From the NCBI GenBank assembly GCA_046341775.1, contig JBKDQQ010000030.1:1-9191 (forward strand): DNA of 9,191 nt, in the 5' to 3' direction. Source of the stretch: SXXH01 sp041165735 (GTDB lineage: Bacteria; Planctomycetota; UBA1135; GCA-002686595). The notes under the pieces were generated by a model. The model was not told the DNA's origin and searched no databases. It saw only the letters and a list, made by a program, of their open reading frames with translations. A program made the translations under genes and the position numbers. Shown here one piece after another: positions 1 through 6,099 of this stretch (its first letter is position 1; each line of letters begins with the position of its first letter).

Positions 1-132
1 CTGACGCAGCTCGACGATCTGCCCCGTGGCACGCAAGTGGAGTCGGAGGCGGCGCTCGACGAGCGGTTGCCCCTCGCCATGCAGCCACCGCCCGGCCTGA
101 GCTCGGAGGAGCTCAGCTTGCTGCGCGGCTGA
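1..132 (+). CDS. C-terminal end of an unidentified protein (5' truncated)
   Basis: The first frame is open from base 1 to a TGA at 130-132 and gives 43 residues ending in SSEELSLLRG. Codons end almost always in G or C, as in the certain genes of this window, which supports real coding. The peptide is acidic and proline-rich, without a recognisable motif, so no function can be given. It runs towards the minus-strand gene that ends at 385, leaving a convergent gap of about 250 bases. The start lies outside the window. It could also be a chance open frame, since it is short and GC-rich DNA has few stops. Confidence 0.5.
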   Translation: MTQLDDLPRGTQVESEAALDERLPLAMQPPPGLSSEELSLLRG

Positions 133-228
133 GAGCGCGGGAACCGCACGCGAAGCCTGCACGCGGAGTTCGTCATGGGCGCTTCGAGGCAAGCGCATCC
201 ATGGTTTCGTCGCCTGCCCTGGGCGCGC

Positions 229-264
229 AGCCGCGACCTTGTCCCTCGCCCTCGCGCGGCTTTT
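229..264 (+). terminator. Possible terminator for the upstream plus-strand gene
   Basis: AGCCGCG (229-235) and CGCGGCT (255-261) form a perfect 7-bp stem with a 19-base loop, and TTT follows. It lies about 100 bases after the stop at 132. The loop is long and the T tract short, so this is a weak call. Confidence 0.3.
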
Positions 265-305
265 CGACGATCCAGATCGCGCGACTGCGCGCGGACCGAA
301 GAACA

Positions 306-340
306 AGCGGGGCGCGCCGGCCGTGCCGACGCGCCCCGCT
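306..340 (-). terminator. Stem-loop terminator of the secreted-protein gene ending at 385
   Basis: AGCGGGGCGCG (306-316) and CGCGCCCCGCT (330-340) form a perfect 11-bp GC-rich stem with a 13-base loop. Read on the minus strand, the stem is followed by TTGTTCTTC, a T-rich tail. It begins about 45 bases past the stop codon at 385-387. This is the usual shape of an intrinsic terminator and is the best of the three associated with the paralogs. Confidence 0.7.
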
Positions 341-384
341 GGCGTGCTGCTCGCGCCGAACGCGAGCGCGAAAAAGACCCGGTC

Positions 385-1407
385 CTAGTCGAGCAGGTTG
401 CCCGTGGCGACTTGCAGGTCGCCGTTGTTCTGCTCGCCCACGCCGTAGCTCGGGACCACCCACGCGTTCTGCGTCTGGCCGTAGCCGATGCGGTTGATGT
501 GGACGGCGATGAGCGCGGGATCGCTGGCGGTGCCGCCCGGCAGCGAGCTGCCCGAGCTGGTCACATTGCCGTCGACCTTGTACCAACCCGTCTCCAGTCC
601 GAGGGCGGCCTCGTTGGCGTCGTCGCTGGTCGTGACGAGGAAGGAGTGGGCGAAGATGCCCGAGTACGAGGTCAACGCGCTGCGACGCCAGCAGCGGAAG
701 TTGGCTTGCGCGGAGAACGGCTCCTCGTTGTCGTTGTAGACGAGGAAGTTCACCGTCGCCTGGAAGTTCGAGCCGCCCGTCAGGCTGAGGAGCACCAACT
801 CGGGGCTGCTGCTGTACACCTCGTTGGCGCCGGCCGCGATGAAGTGCGGGATGTGGATCTCGTCCGCGGTCTGCTCGTACTCCGTCCCGTTCAGGTCGCG
901 GTAGAGATCGCTGTCGAGGTTCGTCGTGGCGCCTTGGGACGGGATGGCGCGGTAGATGATCGGGTCGGGGGCGTAGGAGCTGGCGAGTCCGCCCTCGAGC
1001 ACCACGGCCGCGCCCGACAGGTGGTTGAAGCTGAGCGGTTGGCCCGCGGCGTTCTTGGCGAACACGTAGCAGTAGCCATTGAGGACCGCGGTGTTGCCGC
1101 CGGACGCGGCGCCCGAGTCCGCGCGCGCGTCGACCGTGAGCGTGTCGTTCGGCGTCAGGGTGCGCGTGCGATTGGTCTCGAGGCAGTCGGTCGAGTTGAT
1201 GTAGACGAACTCGACGATCACCGACGTCGAGTTGCTGTGGTTGGTGATCGTCAGCAGCGTCAGGTCGGCGCGCGTGTTGTCGACGACGGGATAGACGAGC
1301 AGGCTGCCGAAGCCGCGCACCGAGTCGGCCGTGGCGTTGCTGGTCGTCGCCACGGACGCGATGGCGGTGGCGAGGCCCGCGAAGGCCAGTTGACGGAAGT
1401 TGGTCAT
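385..1407 (-). CDS. Secreted protein of unknown function, paralog A of three (340 aa)
   Basis: I do not recognise a named family. The start is the ATG at 1405-1407, because it gives a signal peptide (Arg5, hydrophobic 7-22, likely cleavage after NATA at about residue 27) and because similarity to the two upstream paralogs begins just after it. The frame stays open far upstream, but that stretch only shadows the next gene. Motifs shared with the other two copies, in order: GSLLVYPVVDNTR (34-46), VEFVYIN..DC (65-75), NRTRTLTPNDTLTV (79-92), YVFAKNAAGQ (114-123), NLDSDLYRDLNGTEY (163-177), YNDNEE (224-229), FRCWRR (237-242), GWYKVDG (274-280), DPALIAVH (296-303) and YGVGEQNNGDL (321-331). Cys75 and Cys239 occur in all copies; Cys113 is extra. 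The acidic loop here has Asn in place of the first Asp and no Gly. It is the longest and most divergent copy, with extra residues near 94-108 and 283-295. No Shine-Dalgarno match precedes the start. Probably exported and beta-rich. Confidence 0.88.
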   Translation of the reverse strand: MTNFRQLAFAGLATAIASVATTSNATADSVRGFGSLLVYPVVDNTRADLTLLTITNHSNSTSVIVEFVYINSTDCLETNRTRTLTPNDTLTVDARADSGAASGGNTAVLNGYCYVFAKNAAGQPLSFNHLSGAAVVLEGGLASSYAPDPIIYRAIPSQGATTNLDSDLYRDLNGTEYEQTADEIHIPHFIAAGANEVYSSSPELVLLSLTGGSNFQATVNFLVYNDNEEPFSAQANFRCWRRSALTSYSGIFAHSFLVTTSDDANEAALGLETGWYKVDGNVTSSGSSLPGGTASDPALIAVHINRIGYGQTQNAWVVPSYGVGEQNNGDLQVATGNLLD

Positions 1408-1808
1408 GGTGTCGTTCTGGAAATCGGTTCGTTGGAGAAGCCCGGGCCCATGCGCCGAGGAGGACGCTTGGCAGCCGAGGCCGGAGATCGATGCAGGGAC
1501 ACTAGCGGCTGCACGGGACGACTGCATCCGCCAGCCGTGCTTCAAATGGGCATTGGTAGGCTGTGCATGCAAGTCGACTGCGGCAATCGAAATGCACGCG
1601 TCGGGGGTGGCGATACAACTCGCGCTGCGCGGCTCCTTCCGAGCGGCGCGCCGCGGACCTGCGCCAGGAGTCGCCTGGTATGCGGGCGCGTGCCCAAATG
1701 ACGACGCCCCCGGCTCGCGTGGGCGCGAACCGGGGGCGTGTGGGCGGGCCGCTGCGAAGCTCCGCGTGCGCGTCATGCGTGCACGGAGCCCGCGCGCACC
1801 GTCGCGAC
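1408..1808. other. Intergenic region between paralogs B and A
   Basis: No gene is supported here. Next to paralog B it holds a strong minus-strand stem-loop (1704-1739). Nearer paralog A it holds an inverted repeat GTGCAT (1563-1568) / ATGCAC (1592-1597) with a further TGCA at 1568-1571, which may belong to the promoter or operator of paralog A. CCAAGCGTCC on the minus strand (1462-1471) recurs in the leader of paralog C. I see no convincing -35/-10 pair. Confidence 0.6.
1704..1739 (-). terminator. Stem-loop terminator of paralog B
   Basis: The arms 1704-1719 and 1724-1739 form a 16-bp stem with a 4-base loop. The single imperfect position (C1714 against A1729) becomes a G-U pair only in RNA made from the minus strand, which agrees with termination of the gene ending at 1809. 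The tail read on the minus strand is CATTTGGG, so the U tract is weak. It lies about 70 bases past the stop codon. Confidence 0.65.
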
Positions 1809-2777
1809 TCAGTTGTTGTCGGTCGAGGGGCCGAGGACGACGAGGTCGCCGTTGCTCTGCTCGCCGACGCCGTAGGGCAGCACGCCCGCCGACGAACCAT
1901 CGAGGATGTCGAGGTGCGCCGCGATGATGGCCGGGTCGTTGTAGGTCGACGTGCTCGAGAAGGCGATGCGGCCGTCGAGGCGGTACCAGCCCATCTCGAT
2001 GCCTTCGACGGACTCGCTGTCGTCGTCGTTCGTGCTGGCGAGGAAGCTCGACGTGAACACGGCGTTGACGGCGGCCAGCGGCACGCGCTTGTAGCAGCTG
2101 AACGAGGTCTGGGCGGAGAAGACCTCCTCGTTGTCGTTGTAGACGAGGAAGTCCACGATGGCCGTGAAGGACGCGCCACCCGAGAGGTTGATCAGCGAGA
2201 TCGTCGGCGTCGAGCTGCCGGTGCCGGAGAGCGCGTTGCTGGCGGCGCCGAAGAAGCGCGGCACGATCAGCTCGTCCGGGGTGCGGCTGTACTCGGTGCC
2301 GTTGAGGTCGCGCAGGCCGTCGCTGTCGGTGTCCGTGCTCGCGTTCGAGGCCGTCAAGCCTTGGAACACGATCGGGGCGGCCTCGTACAGGCCCGCGTTG
2401 ACGGTCGACACCACGGTGGCGCCGGCGAGGTTGTTGAAGGTGATGGCCTGGCCGGCCGCGTTCTTGGCGAACACGTACAGGTAGCCGCGCGCCATGTTCG
2501 GGTTGTCGAGGTTCGACAGCGTCGTGACGGTGTCGTTCGGCGTCAGAGTGCGCGTGCGGTTGAACTCGAGGCAGTCCGTCTCGTTGATGTAGACGTACTC
2601 GATGCGCACGCTGGCATCCGCGCTGGTGTTGGTGACCGTGAAGGCCTGCACGGCGCCGCGCGTGTTGTCGAAGAAGGGGAAGAGCAGCAGGCTGCCGGTG
2701 CGATCCAAGGTGTTGGCGTTGGCGACGGAGCCCAGGGCGGCGACGGCGGCGGTCGCGCTGAAGAGGAGAGTCTTCAT
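1809..2777 (-). CDS. Secreted protein of unknown function, paralog B of three (322 aa)
   Basis: The second member of the tandem family. The start is the ATG at 2775-2777 (MKTLLFS), which yields a classic signal peptide: Lys2, a hydrophobic stretch to about residue 18 and likely cleavage after VANA at 21. A GTG 39 codons upstream is in frame, but it would add an arginine-rich stretch ahead of the signal peptide. Shared motifs: GSLLLFPFFDNTR (28-40), YVYINETDC (61-69), EFNRTRTLTPNDT (71-83), NLDNPNM (89-95), YVFAKNAAGQ (101-110), DTDSDGLRDLNGTEY (149-163), FTAIVDFLVYNDNEEVFSAQ (204-223), GWYRLDG (263-269), DPAIIAAH (281-288) and PYGVGEQSNGDLVVLG (301-316). Cys69 and Cys228 are its only cysteines, so they may pair in the exported protein. 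DTDSDGLRD matches the DxDxDGxxD pattern of calcium loops. It is closer to paralog C than to A, and both end in DNN. No Shine-Dalgarno sequence is evident. Confidence 0.9.
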   Translation of the reverse strand: MKTLLFSATAAVAALGSVANANTLDRTGSLLLFPFFDNTRGAVQAFTVTNTSADASVRIEYVYINETDCLEFNRTRTLTPNDTVTTLSNLDNPNMARGYLYVFAKNAAGQAITFNNLAGATVVSTVNAGLYEAAPIVFQGLTASNASTDTDSDGLRDLNGTEYSRTPDELIVPRFFGAASNALSGTGSSTPTISLINLSGGASFTAIVDFLVYNDNEEVFSAQTSFSCYKRVPLAAVNAVFTSSFLASTNDDDSESVEGIEMGWYRLDGRIAFSSTSTYNDPAIIAAHLDILDGSSAGVLPYGVGEQSNGDLVVLGPSTDNN

Positions 2778-2989
2778 GGTGTGGAGCCGAGGTGTGGCTA
2801 TTTTGGAGATCCGCCTCCGAGTCCCGCGGTCGCCTCGGAATCGAAGCTGCTTGGAGCCGCCGGCACCCGTCGTTCGGATGTTGACGCCCAACACCTTGCT
2901 GGTCGCATGAAGGCCTTTCCAGCGGCATGAAATTAGGAACTTGGAAGCGTTCGAGGTGGGCCTCCTAAGTCACGGCGGCGTCCTTGGTC

Positions 2990-3027
2990 GCAAATTGCAA
3001 CCTTGCAGCCCTCGAAATTCAATTTGC
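2990..3027. promoter_or_regulatory. Candidate operator upstream of paralog B
   Basis: GCAAATTG (2990-2997) and CAATTTGC (3020-3027) are perfect 8-bp inverted repeats with centres 30 bases apart, about three helical turns. Partly overlapping the left arm is a tighter repeat, TGCAA-CC-TTGCA (2996-3007). The patch is AT-rich in otherwise GC-rich DNA and lies about 210-250 bases before the start at 2777. A regulator site is inferred only from the symmetry. Confidence 0.35.
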
Positions 3028-3112
3028 TAGCAATCGCGGGTCGCTGTGCGCCGGCGGCGGGCGCGGCGCGCACCTCGGCATGATCGCTGCGCATTGGTCG
3101 CAGCCAAAGAAT

Positions 3113-3150
3113 CGACCTCTCGCGGCTCATGCGTCCGCCGCGAGAGGTCG
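3113..3150 (-). terminator. Stem-loop terminator of paralog C
   Basis: CGACCTCTCGCGG (3113-3125) and CCGCGAGAGGTCG (3138-3150) form a perfect 13-bp stem with a 12-base loop. Read on the minus strand, ATTCTTT follows the stem. It begins about 45 bases past the stop codon at 3194-3196, close to the spacing seen after paralog A. Confidence 0.7.
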
Positions 3151-3193
3151 GTTCGGAAATCAGAAGGCAGGTACTTTGGGTGCCTGCCTGGGC

Positions 3194-4150
3194 TCAGTTG
3201 TTGTCAGGGAAGATGCCCAGGACAACGAGGTCGCCGTTCGCCTGCTCGCCCACGCCGTACGGCAGGGTGGCGGCGGTCCAGCTGCCGACCTTGTCGAAGT
3301 GCGCGGCGAGGATCGCCGGGTCGGACACGCTGGCGGCCGACGAGAAGGCGATGCGGCCGTCCATCTTGTACCAGCCCATCTCGATGTCGCCCGTCCACGA
3401 CTCGTTCAGGTTGTTGTTGGTCGAGTCGAGGAAGCTGTCCGTGAAGGCGCCGTTGACGCTGGCGAGGGCCACGCGGCGGTAGCAGCGGAAGCTGTACTGG
3501 GCCGAGTAGACTTCCTCGTTGTCGTTGTAGATCAGGAAGTCGACGATGGCCGTGAAGTCGGCGCCGCCCGTGAGGTTGATCAGGGCCAGTTCCGGACGGG
3601 AGCCGCCCGTGGCGGAGATGAAGCGCGGGATGATGACCTCGTCCGAGGCCTTCGTGTACTCGACGCCGTTCATGTCGCGCAGGCCGTCGCTGTCGACGTC
3701 CGTCGCGGCGCCCTGGGCGCCCACGGCTTGGAAGACCACCGGGGCCATCTCGTACGGATCTTCGCCCGACTTGACGCAGATCGAGGCGCCGGCGAGGTGG
3801 TTGTGGCTGATGGCGGCGCCCGTCGTCGTGCTCTTGGCGAACACGTAGACGTAGCCCTTGGTCATGTTGGGGTTGTCGAGGTTCGTGTAGACCGTCAGCG
3901 TGTCGTTCGGCGTGAGGCGACGCGTGCGGTTGAACTCCTGGCAGTCGTACTCGTTGATGTAGACGAACTCGACGTCGACGTTGCCGATCGTGGAGTCGGC
4001 CGAGGTGTTCGTCACCGTGATCGCGTGGATCGTGGCGCGCGTGTTGTCGAAGGAGGGGAACACCAGGAGGCTGCCCGCCTTGTCCGTCGTGTTGGCGGCG
4101 GCGAGGGTGCTCAGCGCCGCGACGGCGCCGAGGGTGAAGATGCTCTTCAT
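3194..4150 (-). CDS. Secreted protein of unknown function, paralog C of three (318 aa)
   Basis: The first of the three tandem family genes in the direction of transcription. ATG at 4148-4150 starts a signal peptide MKSIFTLGAVAALSTLAAA, with likely cleavage after residue 19. Family motifs: GSLLVFPSFDNTR (26-38), VEFVYINEYDC (60-70), EFNRTRRLTPNDTLTV (72-87), NLDNPNM (90-96), YVFAK (102-106), DVDSDGLRDMNGVEY (151-165), FTAIVDFLIYNDNEEVYSAQ (199-218), FRCYRR (221-226), GWYKMDGR (259-266), DPAILAAH (277-284) and PYGVGEQANGDLVVLG (297-312). Cys70 and Cys223 are shared with both paralogs; Cys125 is its own. The mature part is rich in Thr, Val, Asn and Asp with no further membrane segment, as expected for a beta-rich exported protein. 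No lipobox or C-terminal sorting signal is seen. It is divergent from the operon starting at 4502. No Shine-Dalgarno match precedes the start. Confidence 0.9.
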   Translation of the reverse strand: MKSIFTLGAVAALSTLAAANTTDKAGSLLVFPSFDNTRATIHAITVTNTSADSTIGNVDVEFVYINEYDCQEFNRTRRLTPNDTLTVYTNLDNPNMTKGYVYVFAKSTTTGAAISHNHLAGASICVKSGEDPYEMAPVVFQAVGAQGAATDVDSDGLRDMNGVEYTKASDEVIIPRFISATGGSRPELALINLTGGADFTAIVDFLIYNDNEEVYSAQYSFRCYRRVALASVNGAFTDSFLDSTNNNLNESWTGDIEMGWYKMDGRIAFSSAASVSDPAILAAHFDKVGSWTAATLPYGVGEQANGDLVVLGIFPDNN

Positions 4151-4441
4151 GGAGAAGATCTCGATTTGACTTTGGCCTTGGAGAGCTTCGCAGCGGCTGT
4201 CCCGACGGTGGCCCGAACAGGGCCGGCGAACCGAGGGACGCTTGGAGAGCTACGAAGTTGCATACAAGTTAGCGGCGCTTCTCTGGGGCGCAAGATACCG
4301 ACTTGCAATTTAGAGCATGGGGCGATGGGAGTGGCTCAACTGTCTTTGTTCAGGGGCTTTCGGTGTGTCGCCTTCCTGATGCGACGGCCTCAATTCGACC
4401 TAGTGAGGCACGAGTCTCCCTGGCTTTGGCGCCGCGCGAAT

Positions 4442-4454
4442 GCAGGTCGCCTGC
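4442..4454. promoter_or_regulatory. Palindrome GCAGG-TCG-CCTGC upstream of the operon
   Basis: A perfect 5-bp inverted repeat with a 3-base centre, about 50 bases before the first start codon of the operon. It could be an operator or a small leader hairpin. Short palindromes are common in GC-rich DNA, so the call is tentative. Confidence 0.25.
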
Positions 4455-4486
4455 GACGCGGTCCGCCCCGTGAGCGTCCATCCAAC

Positions 4487-4493
4487 GGGAGGG
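4487..4493 (+). promoter_or_regulatory. Shine-Dalgarno site fixing the start at 4502
   Basis: GGGAGGG ends 8 bases before the ATG at 4502. It decides between this start and in-frame upstream candidates such as ATG 4325, and it leaves the hydrophobic segment at the N-terminus. Confidence 0.7.
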
Positions 4494-4501
4494 ATGGGAC
4501 G

Positions 4502-5122
4502 ATGAGGGTTCAACTGTCGATCGTGGCGGTGCTGTGCGCCGTCCTTGTGCTCCGAGAGGACCCTCGCGCCCTCCGTTCTGACCCGACGCGGCCCGCGTGG
4601 GCACTGGGGATGCCGACGCAAAGCCGTGGGGGACATGGCTCTGTGTCGGAGTCCGCAGGTCCGGCTTGGGCTTTCCTGCGGCCCGATGCCGTGCCGGTTT
4701 CGAGCTGGGACTGGTCGTGGCGGGAACTGCAAACCCTGCCGGGCATCGGGCCACGACGAGCGACCACGATCGTGGAAGCTCGCCACTTCGATGCCTATGC
4801 AGCGACGCTTCAGGCCGCCGCAGGCGGATCGGGCCTGCCGCAGGCCAGCCCGGCGATGGATGGAGCGCCGCTCTCCGCCGTCGCCGCCTCGCGACACGTC
4901 GTTGCGCAGGCGTGGCGCGCCAGCGGCCCCGAGCTGCTCGAGTGCTTGCCGGGGATAGGCCCGGCGACGGTCGCGGCCTTGCGTGCGCATTGGCGCGCGC
5001 AACGCGGCCCCGCCCCTCGTCCAGGAGGCGCCGCCGGTTCGTCCGCGCTCGGCGCGCCTTGGCCCGAGGCGCGCGCGGTGGTACCCGTCGAGTACACTCC
5101 GCCGCCCGCGCGCCGGCCATGA
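4502..5122 (+). CDS. Membrane-anchored helix-hairpin-helix protein, ComEA-like (206 aa)
   Basis: A signal-anchor-like segment (residues 3-17, VQLSIVAVLCAVLVL) is followed by a low-complexity linker and two helix-hairpin-helix motifs: LQTLPGIGPRRATTIVEAR (76-94) and LLECLPGIGPATVAALRAH (145-163). The LPGIGP hairpins are the non-specific DNA-binding motif of ComEA and related proteins, so the product is probably anchored in the inner membrane and binds DNA on the outer side, as ComEA does in DNA uptake. In ComEA the two hairpins lie about 30 residues apart; here they are 70 apart, with a Gly/Ala/Ser-rich segment between, so the usual compact fold may be altered. The C-terminus is proline-rich. 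No other competence gene is in the window, so the role is uncertain. The stop overlaps the nadC start by four bases (ATGA), which suggests translational coupling. Confidence 0.72.
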   Translation: MRVQLSIVAVLCAVLVLREDPRALRSDPTRPAWALGMPTQSRGGHGSVSESAGPAWAFLRPDAVPVSSWDWSWRELQTLPGIGPRRATTIVEARHFDAYAATLQAAAGGSGLPQASPAMDGAPLSAVAASRHVVAQAWRASGPELLECLPGIGPATVAALRAHWRAQRGPAPRPGGAAGSSALGAPWPEARAVVPVEYTPPPARRP

Positions 5123-6099
5123 GTTCGCTAGAAGAACCCACGATCCCCGCGCGCGACCGCTTGCCGGCCGCGCGCCGAGGCTTGCCTGCCCCGCTCGAGC
5201 TCGCGGTGATCGACGCCGCCGTGCGACCCGCCTTGGCGGAGGATCGCGCACTGGCCGGACCGGACGGCCGGGTGGACGTGACGACGCTGCACGCCGTCCC
5301 CGCCCGGTCCCGCGCGCGCGCCACCCTCGTCGCCAAGCGGCCGGGCGTCATGGCGGGCATGGCGGTCTTCCTGCGCGCCTTCGAGCTGTGCGATCCCGCT
5401 TCGACGCGGCGCGCCTTGGTGCAGGACGGCGACGCCTTCGCGCGCGGCGCCAAGCTGGCCGAGATCGAAGGTTCGGCGCGCGCACTGTTGTCGGCCGAGC
5501 GCACGGCGCTCAACTTCGTCCAACGCTTGTGCGGCGTCGCCACATCCACGGCGCGGCATGTGCTCGTCGCCCACGAGGCGGGCATGCGTCCCGTGCGCAT
5601 CCTGGACACGCGCAAGACGACGCCCAACCTGCGCGAACTGGAGAAGCACGCGGTGCGTTGCGGCGGCGGCGAGAACCACCGCTTCGCCCTGCACGACGAG
5701 GCGATGGTCAAGGAGAACCACATCGAGCTCGCCGGCCGCCCCATTCCGCTCGTGCTGCGCGACCTGCGCGCAGCGCTGGGGCCGGGCGTGCGCATCACCT
5801 GCGAGGCGCGCGACGAAGGCGAGGCGCGCGCGGCGGTCGAGGGCGGCGCGGACGTCGTGCTGCTCGACAACTTGCCGCCGGAGGAGATGCGGCGCCTGTG
5901 CCCGCTCCTGCGCGAGCAGGCGGCCGCGTCGGGCCGCGTCGTCGAGCTCGAGGCTTCGGGCGGCATCGACGAGTCGAGCCTGCGTTCCGTGGCGGTCTGC
6001 GGCGTCGATCGCATCTCGATCGGGGCGCTGACCCATTCCGCTCCGGCGCTCGACCTGTCCTTGGACCTCGCGCCGCTCGCGTCGGAGGACGGATCTTGA
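5119..6099 (+). CDS. nadC: Nicotinate-nucleotide pyrophosphorylase (quinolinate phosphoribosyltransferase)
   Basis: NadC converts quinolinate and PRPP to nicotinate mononucleotide, CO2 and pyrophosphate, the last step of de novo pyridine synthesis, in the cytoplasm. The family's active-site blocks are present: SAERTALNFVQRLCGVA (125-141), ILDTRKTTPNLRELEKHAVR (161-180), GGGENHRFALHDEAMVKENH (182-201) supplying Arg, His and Lys ligands for both substrates, CEA (228-230), VVLLDN (246-251) and ELEASGG (276-282) followed by IGALTHS (301-307). At 326 residues it is longer than the usual 270-290 because of an N-terminal extension of about 20 residues and an altered N-terminal motif, where the common EDxGxGDxT reads ED..(9)..RVDVTT (41-56). 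The ATG at 5119 overlaps the previous stop, and no separate ribosome site is evident. It overlaps the next gene by four bases (TTGA). nadA and nadB are not in the window. Confidence 0.95.
   Translation: MSSLEEPTIPARDRLPAARRGLPAPLELAVIDAAVRPALAEDRALAGPDGRVDVTTLHAVPARSRARATLVAKRPGVMAGMAVFLRAFELCDPASTRRALVQDGDAFARGAKLAEIEGSARALLSAERTALNFVQRLCGVATSTARHVLVAHEAGMRPVRILDTRKTTPNLRELEKHAVRCGGGENHRFALHDEAMVKENHIELAGRPIPLVLRDLRAALGPGVRITCEARDEGEARAAVEGGADVVLLDNLPPEEMRRLCPLLREQAAASGRVVELEASGGIDESSLRSVAVCGVDRISIGALTHSAPALDLSLDLAPLASEDGS
6084..6088 (+). promoter_or_regulatory. Shine-Dalgarno site supporting a TTG start at 6096
   Basis: GGAGG lies 7 bases before TTG 6096, inside the end of nadC. The frame has no ATG or GTG start at a comparable distance, so this site is the main reason for choosing the rare TTG codon. 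Confidence 0.7.

Larger units (their letters stand above)
2778..3193. other. Intergenic region between paralogs C and B
   Basis: No gene is supported. From the paralog C side it holds a perfect 13-bp stem-loop (3113-3150), then a relatively AT-rich patch at about 2990-3033 with nested inverted repeats. A leader of roughly 200 bases runs from there to the start of paralog B. The patch is the most likely place for the control elements of paralog B, but no clear -35/-10 pair was found. Confidence 0.6.
4151..4501. other. Divergent promoter region between paralog C and the nadC-purB operon
   Basis: This 351-base gap must contain the promoters for both directions. Visible elements are TGCA-centred sequences at 4259-4262 and 4303-4311 (TTGCAATTT), which resemble those upstream of paralogs A and B; a small leader hairpin GGCCC-GAACA-GGGCC (4210-4224); the repeat CCAAGCGTCC read on the minus strand (4236-4245); and a perfect inverted repeat at 4442-4454. 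An in-frame ATG at 4325 could extend the next gene, but the added peptide would bury its N-terminal hydrophobic segment. No promoter hexamer pair is convincing. Confidence 0.55.

Noticed and set aside
175..1701. Long plus-strand open frame opposite paralog A
   Set aside because: It is the antisense of a gene with clear family motifs. Its translation is Arg/Val/Ala/Gly-rich and without domains. The same kind of antisense frame appears opposite all three paralogs, as expected from GC-rich third positions.
1408..2928. Upstream extension of the paralog A frame across paralog B, giving one 847-residue protein
   Set aside because: The extension is a shifted-frame shadow of paralog B, with low-complexity Arg/Gln/Pro/His sequence. 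A signal peptide and the family similarity begin only at 1407.
1563..2930. Plus-strand open frame opposite paralog B
   Set aside because: Antisense shadow. The minus-strand frame carries the signal peptide and the motifs conserved with the two neighbours.
3000..3015. Sigma-54 promoter upstream of paralog B
   Set aside because: The minus strand has a GG-N10-GC arrangement with TTGCA, but the -24 element is poor and the matching TTGCA before paralogs A and C lacks a GG at the right distance.
2984..4501. Plus-strand frame running opposite paralog C into the ComEA-like gene
   Set aside because: The part before 4502 is an antisense shadow. The GGGAGGG site and the N-terminal hydrophobic segment place the real start at 4502.
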